From CADEFX01 sp963840425 (GTDB lineage: Bacteria; Pseudomonadota; Alphaproteobacteria; Rhizobiales; Hyphomicrobiaceae), in contig CAWIYZ010000022.1 of assembly GCA_963840425.1 (NCBI GenBank), positions 86,633 through 150,632 of the forward strand: DNA of 64,000 nt, read 5' to 3'. Of the stretch, positions 8,224 to 17,278 are shown in pieces. The position numbers were made by a program, and so were the translations under genes. The notes under the pieces are model-generated. The model searched no databases and was not told the origin of the DNA. It saw only the letters and a program-made list of their open reading frames with translations. Numbering within the stretch: position 1 is the stretch's first letter; each line of letters starts with the position of its first letter.

Positions 8224-8302
8224 CGTCCAACAGTCGGCTAAGCCACGTCCAAGGGGCGGCTGAGCCACGTCCAACCGCCGGCAAAGTACGTCCATCCACA
8301 GG
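8224..8302. repeat. Degenerate 22-bp tandem repeat
   Basis: Three consecutive units start at 8224, 8246 and 8268, each beginning CGTCCAA and ending in a GCxxAGCCA-like block. A fourth partial unit starts CGTCCATCC at 8289. The array lies between icd and a small convergent gene. Its role is unknown. Confidence 0.6.
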
Positions 8303-8313
8303 CCGATGTCGAC

Positions 8314-8574
8314 CTATGTGCCTAGTCTGGCACCGGGGCGGGGACCGGCGAGGGGCTCGTGCTCCCGGCGGTAGCGCTCAGCGGGGTCGCGGCGACTAAA
8401 TTCGAACAGACAGGCCAAGACTGCCCCACCCAGAATACTGGCGAGAACCAAGAAGGCGGACATTACCGCAGCGGTGACCTGCAGCACACCGTGATACAGA
8501 GCCAAGGCTAGCACTGTGCAGGCGAGAACAGCCACAATTCCCACAAGGCCAGAGTTCTTGTTTACGGGCAGCAT
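8314..8574 (-). CDS. Small protein with two transmembrane helices
   Basis: The product is 86 residues, starting at ATG 8574 with GGAG 8-9 nt upstream. Two hydrophobic helices (GLVGIVAVLACTVLALAL and VMSAFLVLASILGGAVLAC) are followed by a charged cytoplasmic-type tail RRDPAERYRREHEP. I recognise no family. It follows the broken DUF2793 gene on the same strand. A longer start at 8649 is possible but has no better ribosome site. Confidence 0.5.
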   Translation of the reverse strand: MLPVNKNSGLVGIVAVLACTVLALALYHGVLQVTAAVMSAFLVLASILGGAVLACLFEFSRRDPAERYRREHEPLAGPRPGARLGT

Positions 8575-8682
8575 GCGCGTCTCCGGATCGAACGTGCGGT
8601 CTTCGCACTCTTCGGTCAGAAAAACGCCGAACTCCGCGCGCCGTTCCACTCAGACCAAAGTCCAATGTCGCCGTCGGACCGA

Positions 8683-9925
8683 TCAGCTGACGACCGCTCC
8701 GTCGGTGACGCGGCGCCAGTTGCTCCCGTCGGAGAAGGCCAGCACGGCGCCGCTCGAACTCATCGCTGACGTAGATGATCTGGCCTGCGGCAGCCGCTGC
8801 GCTCGGCACGCCGGCCACGGTGTAGCCCTTCACACGCACGGGGCCATCGACATCCAGCTTGCAGGCGGCCGTGGCGTCGGAGCCGACGCGCACGTTGCCA
8901 TTGCCCAACGCAGTTAGCGCAATGCCTTCAACCGCAGCGCCGTTGGGAACGGCGAGCAGGTCGAGGCGTGTTCCTTGTGCCGTGTCCGTCCAGTCTTCGG
9001 TCGCCACGATGTTCAACCCACCGCGGGAGGTGGAGGAGAAGCCCGTGGCGCCGTACCCGAAAACGCTGAAGCGCCCGATGCTGTTGCCCGACGCCAGCGC
9101 CACGCGCGATGCATTACTGCCGTTGGCGCGCCGGAAGTTCAGCTGCGCATTGCTGGCGAAGGCGTCGAGGAAGAAGCGGCACGACACGCCATCAGCCTGG
9201 ACAAGATGCGTCAGCGTTCCCGTTGCGGCGGAGGGCGGCGCGACAGCATTCTCCGAGACTGTGACCCGGCTGGTCGGTGCATGCGTTCCCAATCCGATTC
9301 TGCCGGTGTCCTTGTCGATGACCACGGCCTCGTGCCACGCACTGCCGTCGGCGCTGACCTTGACGTGGAAATCGTCGTCGCCGACGAGACCGAGCTCGGC
9401 CCGGCCGGAAGCGTTGCTCTGGTAGAGCTGACTCGCCGTATCGCCAGCCGCGGCCTTGTTGATCTTCTGCTGGTGGCCGGCGCCTGCGTGATCGAAAAGG
9501 CTTGCAGCGGAGGCGAGCGTCAGCAGGTTCGTTGCGTCCGCAGTCGCATTGACGCCGAGCATCGGCACGTTCTGCAGCGCTGCAGCCGCGGCGGCCGTCA
9601 CCCAGTCGGCGCCGTCGAAGGCCAGCAACGCATCCTCGTCGGCGACCCAGGCCATCCAGCCTTCGGTCGGCGCATAGAATATCCATGCGGCGTCCTGCCA
9701 GGCAGCAACTTCGCCGTCGTGTCCGCCCTATGCACCGGTCGCCGCTGCGGCCACGATGTAGCGGTCGCCTTCCGCCGGAGCACCGGGCGGCGCCGCGAGA
9801 TCCCGGTCCTTGACGGAAATCTGCACGAGTGCATCGAGTGCCCGGATCGCCTCGTTATGCATGACATGCTTCTGCGCCTGAGAGGCCAGGATGTAAGGCA
9901 GAGCGAGATTGGGAGTAGTGTCCAT
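8683..9925 (-). pseudogene. DUF2793-domain protein (phage/GTA tail-like), nonsense plus frameshift
   Basis: The N-terminus (MDTTPNLALPYILASQAQKH, HNEAIRALDALVQ, GDRYIVAAAATGA) is a DUF2793 domain, which is found in phage-like and gene-transfer-agent-like tail proteins. The expected tryptophan codon after ATGA reads TAG (9728-9730). The same frame then continues with GGHDGEVAAWQDAAWIFYAP. The long C-terminal part (SGRAELGLVGDDDFHVKVSADG, LNFRRANGSNASRV) resembles a receptor-binding tail segment. Near 8770 one extra T breaks the last stretch, whose proper end SGAVLAFSDGSNWRRVTDGAVVS lies in the next frame and stops at 8683. No other phage genes are nearby. Suppression of the amber codon cannot be excluded, but the second lesion favours a pseudogene. 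Confidence 0.75.
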
Positions 9926-10041
9926 GCGCGAGGCTCCAATGGTGCCGGAGCATTCTGCGCGTGCCCAATGCGACGGGGATAAGTTTCGCGAAATTTCTCT
10001 GCCGATTTGGGTAAACGCGGCCGCGCTCGATTCGTCCGCGC

Positions 10042-12012
10042 TCAACCGGCGCGGTGCCAGAGCCGGAAGTCAGGGACCAACGGATAGGTCTGGTGCCAGA
10101 TTTCCAGCTTCTCCACATAGCGCGACCGATACGCCTCGTCGGTCAGCGCTCCGATGCTCTCCAAGTTAAGCTCCACACCCACGTCATTGTAGACGTCGAG
10201 ATTTGTCAGGTTCGGGACCGGCAGCGAGCCCGACTTGAAATCGCTCCACATGCCGCGGAATAGATCTTCCAGGTGACGCGTGAGCCTCGTCATGTCGAAC
10301 AGCAGACAGGTGTCGCGCCCCGCGATCAGCCTCTGCTGGGCCGCGGCCATCTTGTCCCGATTGCGGCCGAACTCGATGGCGCGCGTAACATACACATCAG
10401 TTGTCGGGCAGATGAGATCGCCCATGCCCGCAGCATGGACCAGGCTGGTGCAGACCCTGGACGCAAACCCACGTCCTGGCACGGTCAGGATAGGCACGCC
10501 CATCCACATGGCATCGGCCGCCGTCGTGTGCGCGCCGTAGGGGTACGTATCCAGAAAGAGATCGGCGAGCGGGTAGCGCGCCAGATGCTCGGGGTTGGGC
10601 CTTTTCTCAGCGAAGATCAGCCGGTCCGGCGCGGTGCCGTTCTGCTCAGCAAGCTGCCGCAGCCGAGCATTCGCATTGCCGGAACCGCCGAGCAACCAGA
10701 GCACGCTGCCCGAAACCTGGCCAAGAATGTTCATCCAGGCTTCAAAAATGGCGGGCGTGATCTTCTGCATGCCGTTGAGACAGCAATAGACGAATGCGTC
10801 CTCGGGCAGATTCTCATCCTGGCGCACTGGACGGCGGCTGGAAACGGGCCGCCTGCGGTCGTTAGGTTGATAGCACGGCAGGCGCAGAACTTTCTCCGAG
10901 TAGTAACGTTCGTCACTCTCCGGAATGATGTGCGCATCGGCGATGATATAGTTGTGGTAGGGCGTACCCATCGTGCCGGGAAAGCCAAACCAATTGACGA
11001 TGACTGGGGCAGGACGCAGCGCAAAAACCTTGGTGCGCGCGTCCTTCGTATAGCCATTGAGGTCGATCAGGATATCGATCCGGTCCTCTGCGATGCGGCG
11101 CGCGGCCTCCTGGTCGCCGAGCCCGTTGATGTCGAGCCAGTGATCGACGCTGCCCTTGATCCGCGCCTGTGTCGCATCGGTGCGCTTGATGCCGCAGTAG
11201 TACGCGTAGACCTCGAATTGAGATCGGTCGTGCGTCTCCAGCACATCCGTCATGCCGAACCCGACGGCATGCTCGCGCAAATCGGAGGACACATAGCCGA
11301 TGCGCAGCCTGCCGGACTCGCGATGCCGTTCCCTCGCGCCGGCATGCTGGATCGGAGTCCTTGGTATGCCGATCGTGTCCTTGGCGTACCGATAGGCTCT
11401 GGCCAGCTGAAACATCGGGTCGTCGGCGAGGTTCGCCAGCGATAGCGGCGAGATATGCGACATCAGAGTCTTGGCCTCGACGTACTCCCAGCCCTCGACT
11501 ACCGGCCATTTGCATTGCCGCTGTCTGAGCGCGATCCAATGCTGAATGACTTCACCCTGTGCAGGGCTGATCTCCAGCGATTGCCGCAGTGCGTCCTCGG
11601 CCGCGGCATCGTTCTGGGCACCCTCTAGGACTCGACCGATTTGCTGCAGCACCATCAGCTTGTGCTTGATGGAATCGCCGTTGACGCTGGGCAGTCTGTT
11701 CACCAGCGCCAGCCACTCAGTCACGGCCGTTCCGAGCTGACCCGCATCCTCAAGTGCACGGCCAAGGTTGATATATGGCGGACAAAAATCAGGCTTCAGC
11801 CTGATGCACTCCCGCAAGGCATTGATGGCGCCCGCCCGATCACCCAACCGCGAAAGCGCGACCCCGTAGTTGAAGTAGACCGCATGCAGGAGTTGGTTGC
11901 CCGGATTCGATGCAATCCAGGTTTTGTAGAGATCGGCAGCCTTCTGTGACTCCTGCGCGCTTTCGAGACGATTGGCTGCGGAGAACAGATCAACGATTGA
12001 GGATTGCTGCAC
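10042..12012 (-). CDS. TPR-containing O-GlcNAc-transferase-like glycosyltransferase (GT41, SPINDLY/OGT type)
   Basis: The first ~190 residues hold tetratricopeptide repeats (YFNYGVALSRLGDRAGAINALRE and PPYINLGRALEDAGQ). The rest is the two-lobed GT41 catalytic domain that transfers a sugar from a nucleotide donor to Ser/Thr of proteins. Key residues of human OGT have counterparts: His in SSDLREHAVG, Lys in NGMQKITP, and the donor-binding loop GAHTTAADAMWMGVP followed by PGRGFASRV. The donor (UDP-GlcNAc, GDP-fucose or other) cannot be read from sequence. There is no ATG near the N-terminus. GTG 12012 is chosen because homologues begin near IVDLF; a TTG at 12045 would add 11 residues. It lies directly downstream of the Ser/Thr-rich repeat gene on the same strand, making that protein the obvious substrate. 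Confidence 0.9.
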   Translation of the reverse strand: MQQSSIVDLFSAANRLESAQESQKAADLYKTWIASNPGNQLLHAVYFNYGVALSRLGDRAGAINALRECIRLKPDFCPPYINLGRALEDAGQLGTAVTEWLALVNRLPSVNGDSIKHKLMVLQQIGRVLEGAQNDAAAEDALRQSLEISPAQGEVIQHWIALRQRQCKWPVVEGWEYVEAKTLMSHISPLSLANLADDPMFQLARAYRYAKDTIGIPRTPIQHAGARERHRESGRLRIGYVSSDLREHAVGFGMTDVLETHDRSQFEVYAYYCGIKRTDATQARIKGSVDHWLDINGLGDQEAARRIAEDRIDILIDLNGYTKDARTKVFALRPAPVIVNWFGFPGTMGTPYHNYIIADAHIIPESDERYYSEKVLRLPCYQPNDRRRPVSSRRPVRQDENLPEDAFVYCCLNGMQKITPAIFEAWMNILGQVSGSVLWLLGGSGNANARLRQLAEQNGTAPDRLIFAEKRPNPEHLARYPLADLFLDTYPYGAHTTAADAMWMGVPILTVPGRGFASRVCTSLVHAAGMGDLICPTTDVYVTRAIEFGRNRDKMAAAQQRLIAGRDTCLLFDMTRLTRHLEDLFRGMWSDFKSGSLPVPNLTNLDVYNDVGVELNLESIGALTDEAYRSRYVEKLEIWHQTYPLVPDFRLWHRAG

Positions 12013-12203
12013 GCAGGCTGATCCCGTCGAGTTGCCGCGCAACAAAAGCGCAAAGCGCAGCCCTTACAATGATTCGGGCCGGCCCGTAACGCGAAGGCGC
12101 GGGAGCCGCGATGCCCAAGCGACAACAACCCCGGTCTCCTCCGACCAGCGCCGCCCGCCATCCGCGGCGGGGACGCAGTCCCCCGCCGCCGTCAATTTCA
12201 GTC

Positions 12204-15065
12204 TTACGAGTTTATGACTGTGATCAGAGCATTGATCTGATCGACGCTCATGGCCTGGATCTGATCGGTGGTGAACGCGTTGCCCTGCGTGCTCGTCAGC
12301 GCGCCGATCTGCGCGATGGTGATCCCCCCGATGGCCGTTACGCTCAGGCTCGGTAGGCCAGTCGTTTCCGACAAAGCTGCGAAGTTCGTCGTCGTCAGTG
12401 CTGCGACCTGATTGGCGCTCAACGCCTCGGCCTGTGCCACTGTGAGGTCGGCCAGCTCCGTGGTCGTCAATCCGCCGATGCCCGATGTCGAGAGCGATCC
12501 GATTTGAGCCGCTGTCATCGCCCCAACTTGGGTTGTCGTCAGCGTACCAACCGAGGTGGAGGACAGGCCACCCACCTGTGCCGTCGACAGATCGCCGATG
12601 TCGAGGGCATTCAGCTCCGTCGCGCCGAGACCGTTGAGCTGAGTCGCCGTCAGGCCTTGCACCTGCGTTGCCGTCAAATCGCCGAGCTGCGTCGTCGAGA
12701 ACTCGCCGAGCGCCGTCGTCGTCAGCCCGCCAAGCTGAGCCGCCGTCAGCCCGCCAAGCTGGGTGGTATCCCAACCCTGCACATCGGTCGAGCTCAGGGC
12801 CTCGACCCCGGCCGCTGTCAAGGCTGCGATACCGGCGGCGGTCAGCGCCTGCGCCTGCGTGGTTGTCAAGTTGTCCACAGCCGTGCTGTTCAGGCCAGCG
12901 ATTTGAGCCGTCGACAGGTCGGTTACGTCCAGGGCGTTGAGGCTCGCCATCGCGATGCCATTGAGCTGCGTCGCAGTCAAACCTTTGACTTGCGTCCCGG
13001 TCAACTCGCCTACCTGCGTGGTGGAGAGATTGTCGAGCGCCGTGGTCGTCAATCCACCCAACTGCTTGGAGGTCAACGCACCGAGCTGCGTGGTATCCCA
13101 GCTTTGCAGCTCGGTAGAGCTCAAGCCCCCGATCGCCGTGGCCGTCAAGGCAGAGACCTGCGCGGCTGTGAAATCGCCGGCCTGCGTCGTTGTGAGATTG
13201 CCGATGGAGGTGGCATTCAGGCTGGCCACTTGACCCGTCGACAGATCGGCAATGTTCAAAGCGTTGAGCTCGGTCGCGCCGAGGTTGTTGAGCTGAGTAG
13301 CGGTCAGGCCGCGAACTTGCGTCGTCGTCAGCTCACCGAGCTGCGTGGTCGAGAAATCCGTAATCTCCGTCGTCGTCAACCCGCCGAGTTGCTTGGCCGT
13401 AATCGCGCCGATCTGCGTGGTGTCCCATCCCTGCAGAACGGTCGACGTCAGCGCACTGAGCCCGGTTGTCGACAGCGCCGCAATCTGGAGGGTCGTGAAG
13501 GCGTCGGCCTGCGTCGTCGTCAGGTTGCCGATGGCCGTGGAGTTGAGGCTGGCGACTTGCACGGTCGAGAGGTCAGCGACATTCAAGGCATTGAGCTCGG
13601 TAGCGCCAAGATTGTTGAGCTGGGTCGCCGTCAGGCCGCGCACCTGCGTCGTCGTCAGGTCGCCGAGCTGCGTGGTCGAGAAATCGGCAAGGGCCGTCGT
13701 TGACAAGCCGCCAATTTGGGTGGCCGTCAACCCTGCGAGCTGAGTTGTATCCCAACCCTGCAGCTCGGTGGAGCTGAGCGCATCGACGCCAACGACCGTG
13801 AGGGCCCCGATTTCTGCCGCCGTCAACGCCTGTGCTTGGGTCGTAGTTAGGTTGTCGACCGCCGTCGCATTCAGCCCCTTGATCTGGGAGGTCGAGAGAT
13901 CCTCGACGTTGAGTGCGTTGAGGCTCGTGACCGACATGCCGTTGAGCTGGGTCGCGGTCAAGCCACGCACCTGCGTCGACGTCAGGTCGCCCAGCTGCGT
14001 CGTCGAGAAATTATCAATGGCTGTTGTCGTCAGCCCGCCGAGCTGCTTGGCCGTCAGAGCTCCGAGTTGGGTCGTGTCCCAACCCTGCACCGCCGTCGAG
14101 TCGAAGCCTCCGATTGCCGGTGCGGTCAGAGCGCCGATCTGGCCGACCGTCAGCTCGTCGGCTTGGGTTGTCGTCAGGTTACCGATCGTGGTGGCATTCA
14201 AACTGGCAACTTGCTTCGTCGAAAGATCAGCGATGCTCAGCGCATTGAGCTCTGTTGCGCCCAGGCCATTGAGTTGGGTCGCAGTGAGGCCTTGCACCTG
14301 CGTCGTCGTCAGGTCGCCGAGCTGCGTGGTCGAGAAGTCGGCGAGTGCCGTCGTGCTCAATCCACCGAGCTGCTTGGCCGTCAAGGCGCCCAGCTGAGTC
14401 GTGTCCCAGCCCTGCACCTCCGTGGAGCTGAGGGCATCAAGACCGACGGTCGAGAGCGATGCAATCTCGGCGGCCGTCAACGCCTGTGCTTGGGTCGTAG
14501 TTAGGTTGTCGACTGCCGTCGCATTCAGTCCCTTGATCTGCGAAGTAGAGAGGTCCTCGACGTTGAGCGCGTTGAGGCTCGTGACCGACATGCCGTTGAG
14601 CTGTACCGTCGTCAGCCCGCGAGCCTGCGTCGAGGTCAAGTCGCCGAGCTGCGTGGTAGAGAAATTGTCAATGGCCGTCGTCGTCAACCCAGCGAGCTGC
14701 TTGGACCCCAAGGCTCCAAGCTGGGTCGTATCCCAGCCCTGCAATTCGGTCGAGCTCAGGTTGTTAAGGGCCGTCGCAGTCAGGGAGGCGATTTGAGTCG
14801 TCGTCAAAGCGTCTGTCTGCGTGTCAGTGAGCGCCACAATGGTTGTTATGGACAAGCCTTTCACCGCATTGGCCGTGAAACCCGTGATCTGCGTCGCATC
14901 CAGAGCCTGGAGGTCGGTCAATTCGAAGGCATTGATCTGCGTAGCGCTCAGCGCCGCGACTTGCGTCGTGCTCAGAGCCTGAACATCCGTCGTTGTCAGC
15001 GCCACGATTGCCGTGGTCGAGAGACCGGCGATCTGCTTGGCCGTCAGACTGTTAATGATCGTCAT
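12204..15065 (-). CDS. Giant Ser/Thr-rich octapeptide-repeat protein, probable glycosylated surface or secreted protein
   Basis: The product has 953 residues, almost wholly built from an 8-residue unit with consensus L-[T/S]-[T/A]-T-Q-[L/I/V]-x-[G/A/D/N]. Units are grouped in a higher-order repeat of about 109 residues: 13 octads plus one 5-residue step (for example LNVED or LSIAD). Each repeat is introduced by a WDTTQ octad, and seven such tryptophans are present. Thr plus Ser is very high, cysteine is absent and charge is low. The start is ATG 15065 with GGAGA upstream; frames further upstream do not continue the repeat. There is no Sec signal peptide, so export by a type I-like route is possible but unproven. 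The last residues (MSVDQINALITVINS) still follow the pattern. The S/T-x-x-Q/E pattern could cap short helices in a solenoid. Its function is unknown; the adjacent GT41 enzyme suggests O-glycosylation. Confidence 0.85.
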   Translation of the reverse strand: MTIINSLTAKQIAGLSTTAIVALTTTDVQALSTTQVAALSATQINAFELTDLQALDATQITGFTANAVKGLSITTIVALTDTQTDALTTTQIASLTATALNNLSSTELQGWDTTQLGALGSKQLAGLTTTAIDNFSTTQLGDLTSTQARGLTTVQLNGMSVTSLNALNVEDLSTSQIKGLNATAVDNLTTTQAQALTAAEIASLSTVGLDALSSTEVQGWDTTQLGALTAKQLGGLSTTALADFSTTQLGDLTTTQVQGLTATQLNGLGATELNALSIADLSTKQVASLNATTIGNLTTTQADELTVGQIGALTAPAIGGFDSTAVQGWDTTQLGALTAKQLGGLTTTAIDNFSTTQLGDLTSTQVRGLTATQLNGMSVTSLNALNVEDLSTSQIKGLNATAVDNLTTTQAQALTAAEIGALTVVGVDALSSTELQGWDTTQLAGLTATQIGGLSTTALADFSTTQLGDLTTTQVRGLTATQLNNLGATELNALNVADLSTVQVASLNSTAIGNLTTTQADAFTTLQIAALSTTGLSALTSTVLQGWDTTQIGAITAKQLGGLTTTEITDFSTTQLGELTTTQVRGLTATQLNNLGATELNALNIADLSTGQVASLNATSIGNLTTTQAGDFTAAQVSALTATAIGGLSSTELQSWDTTQLGALTSKQLGGLTTTALDNLSTTQVGELTGTQVKGLTATQLNGIAMASLNALDVTDLSTAQIAGLNSTAVDNLTTTQAQALTAAGIAALTAAGVEALSSTDVQGWDTTQLGGLTAAQLGGLTTTALGEFSTTQLGDLTATQVQGLTATQLNGLGATELNALDIGDLSTAQVGGLSSTSVGTLTTTQVGAMTAAQIGSLSTSGIGGLTTTELADLTVAQAEALSANQVAALTTTNFAALSETTGLPSLSVTAIGGITIAQIGALTSTQGNAFTTDQIQAMSVDQINALITVINS

Positions 15066-15454
15066 TGGAAGGTCTCCGGGGTCAGCAGAGGCTGTGGTGC
15101 AGGAATGGAACGGAAGGCGCACACCGGTCATGCCCAATCAGGTGACCTGGCGCAGCGAGCACACAACGAACGCAATGACTGACTGTGGGGAGCGATTCAA
15201 TTCTTAGCAACGGCTCGGCGAGCGCAATGCTTGTCGCGACAACATGGGTCTCGAGCGTGGCCATGACAGGCGCTATTGTCTCAATAGTGAGCAGATGTTT
15301 ACGCAAACTAAATGGCAATTCCTAAAAAAACTCTTAACCTGAATAAGTCGTCGGGCCGCTCGCGCCTCGACTACGCCACACCGCGCGCCGGCAAGCCTGA
15401 CGCCAGCGCCTTGTGTCATAGTGATTAAGTCAGGGCTTGCTGGGGGACAGCGAC
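15066..15454. promoter_or_regulatory. Divergent control region between repeat-protein gene and UDP-xylose synthase gene
   Basis: This 389-bp region has no gene. It contains a perfect 12-bp palindrome TTGTCGCGACAA at 15231-15242 and an AT-rich stretch at 15311-15347 (TAAAAAAACTCTTAACC), unusual for this genome and suitable for promoters. It must hold the promoters for both the leftward repeat-protein/GT41 genes and the rightward epimerase-family gene. Confidence 0.45.
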
Positions 15455-16486
15455 ATGGCGCGGCTATACGACAGCAGGAAGCGCATCCTGGTGACGGGAG
15501 GCGCAGGCTTCCTCGGGTCGCATCTGATCGACCGGCTGTTGTTAGCAGGGCACGAGGTGTTGTGCGTCGACAACCTCTTTACGGGAACCAAGCGCAATAT
15601 CGAGCATCTGCACGGCCAGCCTCGATTCGAGTTCATGCGTCACGACGTGACCTTGCCGCTCTACGTCGAGGTGGACGAGATCTACAATCTGGCCTGCCCC
15701 GCCTCCCCCATCCACTATCAGCACGATCCGGTGCAGACGACGAAGACATCGGTGCACGGCGCCATCAACCTACTTGGGCTGGCCAAGCGCCTGAAATGCA
15801 AAATTCTGCAGGCCTCCACGAGTGAGGTCTACGGCGATCCAGCGGTTCATCCGCAGCCCGAGACGTACTGGGGCAATGTCAATCCGATCGGCGTCAGGTC
15901 CTGCTACGATGAAGGCAAACGCTGCGCCGAGACGCTGTTCTTCGATTACCATCGACAGCACAAGTTGGACATCAAAGTAGCCCGTATTTTCAATACTTAC
16001 GGACCGCGCATGCACCCGGCGGACGGGCGCGTTGTCTCGAACTTCATCGTACAGGCGCTGAGCAACGAGCCCATAACGCTGTACGGCCAAGGCGAGCAAA
16101 CTCGCTCCTTCTGCTATGTCGACGACCTAATCGAGGGGCTGATCAGGCTCATGGACACCCCTGTGGGGTTCACAGGTCCAGTCAACCTTGGAAATCCTAC
16201 GGAATTCACCATCAAGGCGCTGGCGGAGCTCATTATCGATCAGACCCGCTCGCGCTCGATGCTCGTCCACTTACCCTTGCCGCAGGACGACCCGCGCCAG
16301 CGCCGGCCTGATATCTCGCTGGCGCAGGCGCACCTGAATTGGCAGCCGCGCGTGCCGCTGGCGGAAGGCCTGACGCCGACCATCGCCTATTTTGCGGCGC
16401 GGCTGGATGCAGACCCAGCACAATCGCAGATTGAGGAGGCGCCGCACCGTCGCGGCCGGCGGCACCTGCGCAACCTCGCCACGTGA
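15455..16486 (+). CDS. UDP-glucuronate decarboxylase (UDP-xylose synthase)
   Basis: This 343-residue extended short-chain dehydrogenase converts UDP-glucuronate to UDP-xylose. Present are the NAD-binding GGAGFLGSH, the family-specific NLACPASPIHYQ and STSEVYGDP segments, the catalytic YDEGK (Tyr-x3-Lys) in RSCYDEGKRCAET, and ARIFNTYGPRM. The decarboxylase call over a plain epimerase rests on PASPIHY and the YDEGKR pattern. The start is ATG 15455; a TTG 18 nt upstream is weaker. The C-terminal ~25 residues are an Arg-rich extension. It is divergent from the repeat-protein/GT41 pair, so it may supply a nucleotide sugar for that glycosylation. Confidence 0.88.
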   Translation: MARLYDSRKRILVTGGAGFLGSHLIDRLLLAGHEVLCVDNLFTGTKRNIEHLHGQPRFEFMRHDVTLPLYVEVDEIYNLACPASPIHYQHDPVQTTKTSVHGAINLLGLAKRLKCKILQASTSEVYGDPAVHPQPETYWGNVNPIGVRSCYDEGKRCAETLFFDYHRQHKLDIKVARIFNTYGPRMHPADGRVVSNFIVQALSNEPITLYGQGEQTRSFCYVDDLIEGLIRLMDTPVGFTGPVNLGNPTEFTIKALAELIIDQTRSRSMLVHLPLPQDDPRQRRPDISLAQAHLNWQPRVPLAEGLTPTIAYFAARLDADPAQSQIEEAPHRRGRRHLRNLAT

Positions 16487-16685
16487 ACGAAGCGCACTGT
16501 CACGATGTTGCCGCGATACCTCATGGCGAATCATCCTCGTCGAGGACGACGGTTGATAAGGCTAGAGCCGGTGGGGGCAATCCCGAATATTCTCAATGAG
16601 ACGACTTACTGACGGATGCATATCGTGGCAGAGTAGCGTGCCCGAACGGCACATCATTTCGGGGCGCTAACGAGGGAGTTCACCA

Positions 16686-16892
16686 ATGAGACGTATCGTC
16701 ATCTCGGGTCTGTTTGCTTTTGCTGCTGCGAGCACCGCAATGGTCAGCGGCGCACAGGCGCAATCCCTGGAGTCGTTGTTCGTGCAATGCCGCTCTGGCT
16801 ACACCTACGACGCCGGCAAGAACATGTGCATGCTGGACAAAAAGGCCAAAAAGACTGCCAAGAAAAAGGTCGCCAAGAAGGCGAAGACCTGA
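16686..16892 (+). CDS. Small secreted lysine-rich protein
   Basis: The product has 68 residues. A Sec signal peptide (MRRIVISGLFAFAAASTAMV to AQA) is followed by a short domain QSLESLFVQCRSGYTYDAGKNMC with two cysteines, and then a strongly basic KKAKKTAKKKVAKKAKT tail. GAGGGAG lies 8 nt before the ATG. I recognise no named family. The tail resembles histone H1-like or DNA/polyanion-binding tails, but the signal peptide points to the periplasm. It stands alone on its strand. Confidence 0.65.
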   Translation: MRRIVISGLFAFAAASTAMVSGAQAQSLESLFVQCRSGYTYDAGKNMCMLDKKAKKTAKKKVAKKAKT

Positions 16893-17278
16893 TCGCATAT
16901 TGGGGACGCCGCGCGCGGCCGTCATGGCCGCGCGCCACCGCTGCGCCGGCTGCCGATGTGCAAAAAAAGTGAATGTGTCGCACGGCCCCGATGCAGCCGC
17001 TACGCAACGCCCGCTGATTGTTCTCTTTGACTTTGTTGCTGCTCTGTGAGACAAGCCGGCATCGCTCCATGAGCGACTTCCGGCGCTCCAGCCGCGTGAA
17101 GGGACTTGTCTCTGGCTCGTAGGAGCCTCCTTTGTCCCCCTGTTGAGCGCCTCGAACGAACTCCCATCCGACAGCCCAGGCACGCGGGGCGTCTATAGCA
17201 CTCGAGTTGTGCGCTGCGCATTCGTCCGACGCGACCGTCGGCGTGCGCCCGCGGCAAACAGAATGAAAGACTGATCCA
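16893..17278. other. Intergenic region before the DEAD-box helicase
   Basis: I see no gene here. It is GC-rich and without convincing open frames. A cold-shock-type long 5' leader of the following helicase would fit this length but cannot be shown from sequence alone. Confidence 0.4.

Noticed and set aside
8396..9655. A 419-residue stand-alone protein starting at MAWVADEDALLAF
   Set aside because: It is the middle of the DUF2793 gene after the amber codon. Its last ~100 residues are out of frame relative to the true C-terminus and overlap the next gene.
12504..15182. Long plus-strand open frames opposite the octad-repeat gene
   Set aside because: They mirror the repeat in antisense and give Arg/Val/Cys-rich sequence. 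The minus-strand frame alone starts with a ribosome site and keeps hydrophobic periodicity.
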